DNA of 25,340 bases, from the NCBI GenBank assembly GCA_041652635.1, contig JBAZGW010000013.1, positions 1-25,340 of the forward strand. The letters run 5' to 3'. A program made the translations under genes and the position numbers. Below are positions 22,654 through 25,340 of the stretch, piece by piece. Each line of letters begins with the position of its first letter. Within the stretch, counting starts at the first letter, position 1. The notes below the pieces were generated by a model that was given only the letters and a program-made list of their open reading frames with translations, ran no database searches and was not told where the DNA came from. Source of the DNA: Undivivens sp041652635 (GTDB taxonomy: Bacteria > Omnitrophota > Gorgyraeia > Gygaellales > Profunditerraquicolaceae).

Positions 22654-22998
22654 ATGGAGTATTCAGAGGAAATCGCCGGGAGTTTTGAAGATCAAAGGCT
22701 TTTCGAGCGGATACCGGTCACATTGCCGGTGAAGTATACCGATCTGGATTCTTGTCTCTCGGGGGAAGCGGTCTTAAGCGACATCAGCGCTTATGGGTTG
22801 GGTATGGTTACAGGCGTCGATCTGCAGCTTTCTACGCGATTGGAAATATGGCTAAAGGTGCCCGATCAGGGTCAGCCGGTTTACACCCGGGGAAAGGTTG
22901 TCTGGTCAAGCATTGCAGGTATGAACAGTCATCGTATGGGGGTTAGCCTGGAACGTACGGAATTTATGAGCCTTTCCAGGCTCATGAGAATACATTAA
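22654..22998 (+). CDS. Single-domain PilZ protein (c-di-GMP binding), paralogue of its neighbour
   Basis: This 114-aa PilZ protein has the c-di-GMP motifs RLFER (R15-R19) and DISAYG (D43, S45, G48). The C-terminal strand YTRGKVVWS matches YTKGEVMWS of the upstream gene, so the two are diverged tandem duplicates. The start has no SD; a hairpin ends 6 nt upstream. It has its own promoter. The target protein is not known, and no c-di-GMP synthesis gene is in the window. Confidence 0.9.
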   Translation: MEYSEEIAGSFEDQRLFERIPVTLPVKYTDLDSCLSGEAVLSDISAYGLGMVTGVDLQLSTRLEIWLKVPDQGQPVYTRGKVVWSSIAGMNSHRMGVSLERTEFMSLSRLMRIH

Positions 22999-23038
22999 TT
23001 CCATAATTCGCCCATAATTCCAACCCGTCACAAAAATC

Positions 23039-23067
23039 TTGACCGTATAATAAACCTGTGATATAAA
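23039..23067 (+). promoter_or_regulatory. Promoter upstream of the ABC transporter operon
   Basis: -35 TTGACC (23039-23044), 17-nt spacer and -10 TATAAA (23062-23067). If used for the ABC genes, the leader is about 300 nt and includes the whole repeat copy. Confidence 0.6.
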
Positions 23068-23085
23068 GTTAAATACATCTTTATT

Positions 23086-23315
23086 CTCCTACGCAGAAAA
23101 TCTTAGGCTTAAGCCTGGGGTTGAATGCGCAGGGTGAACGCGAAGGTGTCGTTTTACAAAGAGGGCGACTGCTTCGGAGGAATTTCTCTCAAGTAGCAGA
23201 GAACCCCCGGGCGCCTGTCCTGAGCCCTTCGATAAGTTTTAATGGTGAGCAAAGTCGAATCCACTCAGCATAGACTCCGTCGAAGGATTAGCTCGGGGAG
23301 TTTCATTTGCTTTAC
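23086..23315. repeat. Dispersed repeat family 1, copy 2
   Basis: This copy is collinear with 19942-20147. It has a degenerate palindrome whose core AGGCTTAAGCCT (23105-23116) is still perfect, the conserved spacer (GAGGGCGACTGCTTCGGAG, GCGCCTGTCC), then a longer REP-like region. CCTTCGA starts at 23226, GTCGAAGGA ends near 23287, and extra bases including a GGTGAGC word lie between. An in-frame stop breaks the reading frame seen in copy 1. Confidence 0.8.
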
Positions 23316-23377
23316 ATTCCGTTAACTGTCGGCAGATCCCGTTACATTATACGATTTCCGGCTCAAAGGGAGGCACA

Positions 23378-24697
23378 ATGGCGGTAAAATTCTCCGGTTG
23401 TCTCAAGGGTATATTGGTTTTTGCTGCCTTAGGTTCATTCTTCCTATGCGGGTGCGCGCCCCGGGCCGCGGAGAATAAGAATAAGGTCGTCATTTGGCAC
23501 TGGATGACCGACCGCCAGGCGGCATTCGAAGAGTTAAGCCGCAGGTATGAAGAGTTGACCGGAGTCAAAGTTATCTTCGAGCTTTACGCTCCCTCCGAAG
23601 CCTATTCCCAGAAAATAAGGGCCGCCGCGCAAAGCGTGAGCCTTCCCGATGTATTCGGCATACTGGGGGAAAAACGCGACTTTTCCTCTTTTGTCAAGGC
23701 CGGACATATCCTGGAGATCACACCGTATATGCTGGCGGATAACGGCAAATGGAAGAATATGCTTTTTTCAAAAGCCCTGGCCGTCAATGAATTCTCCGCC
23801 GATAACAGTTATGGAGTCCTTCCCGGCATTTACGGTGTCCCCATAGACATAACCACCATACAGATGGTTTACAACAAGAAATTGCTTAAACAACTGGGCG
23901 GCAATCCTAATAGACCGCCGGCGACATTGGAGGAATTCCTTGCTTTGGGACCGAAGATAAAAGCCGCCGGTATGCAGGGCCTGGTGTCGGGATGGGGAGA
24001 GGTCTGGATGGTGGATTGCCTTGCCAACAACTATGCCTTTAACGTGATGGGCAAGGATAAAGTGCTTGCCACCATAAAGGGTAAGGTCCCGTATACCGAT
24101 CCGGACTGGATCAAAGTATTGGAAATATTCAAACAGATGCAGGATTCCGGTATCCTGGCTAACGGCCTGGTGACAATGGTCAATAAGAACGCGGAACAGT
24201 TGTTCGCCAATGAAAAAGCGGTATTCGCTTTTAACGGGTCCTGGTGCGTAAACGTCTATAACGGAATGAACCCCGGATTGGAATTCGGAGCTATGCTGCC
24301 GCCCGCGGCCGGTTCGAAGTACCCCATGGTTATCTGGGGAGGGGCAGGGTCGTCTTTTTTGATAAACGCCAGGTCGCCTAAAAAAGAGGAAGCGGTCAAG
24401 TTCCTGCGTTGGCTTACGGACCGCGAACAGCAGGTTTATCTCGCGGAGGTCACTTTGAACCTTCCCGCTAATAAAGACAGCCTGAAAAAAATATCCGAAA
24501 TACTTGCGCAGTTCGCCGACGATATAGAATCATCCACTCATCCGAATATCTGGGGTGTTTCCGAATTTCCGGCTGTGATCGAAGCGTTCGACAAGGGGAT
24601 ACAATCCATAGTCATTGGTGAAAAAACTCCCGCGCAGATAGCGGAAGAAGTGCAGAGAATAAAGCAAAGAGAATTATTCAAACAGAGCAACAGATAG
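23378..24697 (+). CDS. ABC sugar transporter substrate-binding lipoprotein
   Basis: This 439-aa extracellular-type (family 1) solute-binding protein has an N-terminal signal with lipobox LCGC, so C26 is the expected lipidated residue. The start of the mature part, VVIWHWMTDRQAAFEELSRRYEELTGVKV, is typical of sugar-binding proteins of the MalE/UgpB group, as are the later GAMLPPA and NARSPKKEEAVKFLRWLT segments. It delivers a sugar or oligosaccharide to the permease encoded just downstream. A good SD, GGGAGG, lies ahead of the ATG. The specific sugar is not evident. Confidence 0.93.
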   Translation: MAVKFSGCLKGILVFAALGSFFLCGCAPRAAENKNKVVIWHWMTDRQAAFEELSRRYEELTGVKVIFELYAPSEAYSQKIRAAAQSVSLPDVFGILGEKRDFSSFVKAGHILEITPYMLADNGKWKNMLFSKALAVNEFSADNSYGVLPGIYGVPIDITTIQMVYNKKLLKQLGGNPNRPPATLEEFLALGPKIKAAGMQGLVSGWGEVWMVDCLANNYAFNVMGKDKVLATIKGKVPYTDPDWIKVLEIFKQMQDSGILANGLVTMVNKNAEQLFANEKAVFAFNGSWCVNVYNGMNPGLEFGAMLPPAAGSKYPMVIWGGAGSSFLINARSPKKEEAVKFLRWLTDREQQVYLAEVTLNLPANKDSLKKISEILAQFADDIESSTHPNIWGVSEFPAVIEAFDKGIQSIVIGEKTPAQIAEEVQRIKQRELFKQSNR

Positions 24698-24725
24698 AAC
24701 CCCGGTATATCTACGGATCGGGGTT
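24698..24725 (+). other. Hairpin between binding-protein and permease genes
   Basis: AACCCCG and CGGGGTT pair perfectly over 7 bp around 14 nt, directly after the stop codon. There is no T-tract. Such hairpins often protect the binding-protein mRNA from 3' decay and give it higher expression than the permeases (family knowledge). Confidence 0.6.
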
Positions 24726-24739
24726 ATCGGATAAATCAT

Positions 24740-25340
24740 ATGCGTATCAAGGATACATTAGAAAATTATCTCTTTGTTTTGCCGGCCGTCACGATCTTTC
24801 TTATCTTTTATCTTATTCCGTTCATTTGGGTTTTTCAGCTAGGGATGTATGAATGGGACGGGATCCTTCCTACCAAGATTTTTGTCGGGTTGTCCAATTT
24901 CAAAGAAATACTTATTCAGGATAATATCTGGTGGCTTTCTATGCGGAATGCCGGGTATATCACGCTTATCGCCATTATTTTCCAGAACGCGCTGGCGTTT
25001 ATGCTGGCTATGGCCTGCGACAGGGAAATAAAAATGAAGAATTTCTTCAGGCTGGTTTTTTTCATACCGCCTGTGCTTTCCGAAGTGGTCGTCGGTTTGG
25101 TCTGGCAGTGGATACTGGACGGTAATTACGGGCTGCTTAATGTCTGGCTGGTCAAGATCGGGCTTCCGCATTTGGCGAAAAACTGGCTTTCCGATCCGCA
25201 AACCGCTTTGACCACCGTGGCTATCGTCCATTGCTGGAAAGGATTCGGCTGGGGCTTCTTGATCTTTCTGGCGGGGTTACAGACTATACCGCGCGAACTG
25301 TATGAAGCGGCCCGAGTGGACGGCGCCAACGCCTGGGATA
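24740..25340 (+). CDS. ABC sugar transporter permease (cut by window edge)
   Basis: The first 200 codons are visible, with no stop before the window ends. The N-terminal membrane helix is LFVLPAVTIFLIFYLIPFIWVFQ (about 11-33), followed by further hydrophobic segments (TLIAIIFQNALAFMLAMA, VVVGLVWQWIL). The EAA loop, EAARVDGANAWD, at the very end contacts the ATPase. This is the MalF/UgpA-type permease of sugar uptake systems. No strong SD is seen. The second permease is expected just beyond the edge. Confidence 0.93.
   Translation, partial: MRIKDTLENYLFVLPAVTIFLIFYLIPFIWVFQLGMYEWDGILPTKIFVGLSNFKEILIQDNIWWLSMRNAGYITLIAIIFQNALAFMLAMACDREIKMKNFFRLVFFIPPVLSEVVVGLVWQWILDGNYGLLNVWLVKIGLPHLAKNWLSDPQTALTTVAIVHCWKGFGWGFLIFLAGLQTIPRELYEAARVDGANAWD

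Larger units (their letters stand above)
22999..23377 (+). other. Gap with a promoter and a dispersed repeat
   Basis: No gene was found here. A promoter lies at 23039-23067, and copy 2 of repeat family 1 fills 23086-23315. The remaining 60 bases before the binding-protein gene hold a weak -10-like TATACG near 23347 and an AAGGGAGG SD for the next gene. Confidence 0.6.

Noticed and set aside
1..25340. CRISPR array, transposase or prophage
   Set aside because: No evenly spaced repeat array, no transposase or integrase and no phage gene was seen on either strand.

Overview
This window looks like a chromosomal segment from an uncultured, strictly anaerobic, Gram-negative-type bacterium. The GC content is moderate, most starts have a Shine-Dalgarno (SD) sequence, promoters are sigma70-like, and lipoprotein signals are present. 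An Rnf complex, the DUF39 homocysteine pathway, FprA/rubredoxin oxygen defence, single-domain PilZ proteins and an unusual FtsH together suggest something like Candidatus Omnitrophota (PVC group). That placement is an inference from gene content only; no marker gene is present. No phage, plasmid, CRISPR or transposase gene was seen. The accessory signal lies in dispersed repeats and structured leaders.

Layout. (1) 27-3660: oxygen/thiol redox block with A-type flavoprotein FprA, rubredoxin, a PNPOx-like flavin protein, a CPYC glutaredoxin-like protein and an AhpF-like disulfide reductase. (2) 3762-6133: Rrf2 regulator with its own promoter and operator, NifU-like scaffold, and the DUF39 + NIL/ferredoxin pair for homocysteine synthesis from sulfide. 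(3) 6365-12204: housekeeping genes birA, a DUF3108 protein, nadA, an RluA-type pseudouridine synthase, uppP, a PfkB kinase and a YqeY protein. (4) 12367-19061: tRNA-Thr(CGT), an MFS transporter, a complete rnf operon in the order C-G-D-E-A-B, and purN. (5) 19113-21820, minus strand: a divergent FtsH-type membrane protease translationally coupled to an unknown lipoprotein-like gene. (6) 22010-22998: two small PilZ genes, each with a strong promoter and a structured RNA leader; the first leader carries an intrinsic terminator and a competing pairing. (7) 23378 to the window end: a sugar ABC transporter (binding lipoprotein and first permease, cut by the window edge).

How it fits together: FprA and rubredoxin remove O2 or NO, the glutaredoxin/AhpF-like pair moves NADH electrons to thiols, and Rrf2/NifU manage Fe-S status. 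Rnf couples ferredoxin and NAD to an ion gradient. The ferredoxin-linked homocysteine route fixes sulfide. PilZ proteins read c-di-GMP.

The parts least explained by known biology are: a roughly 200-bp dispersed repeat (copies at 19942-20147 and 23086-23315) headed by a palindrome and ending in a REP-like hairpin, one copy of which forms the N-terminal coding part of the lipoprotein gene; a second repeat family upstream of the PNPOx and birA genes; and the PilZ leaders.
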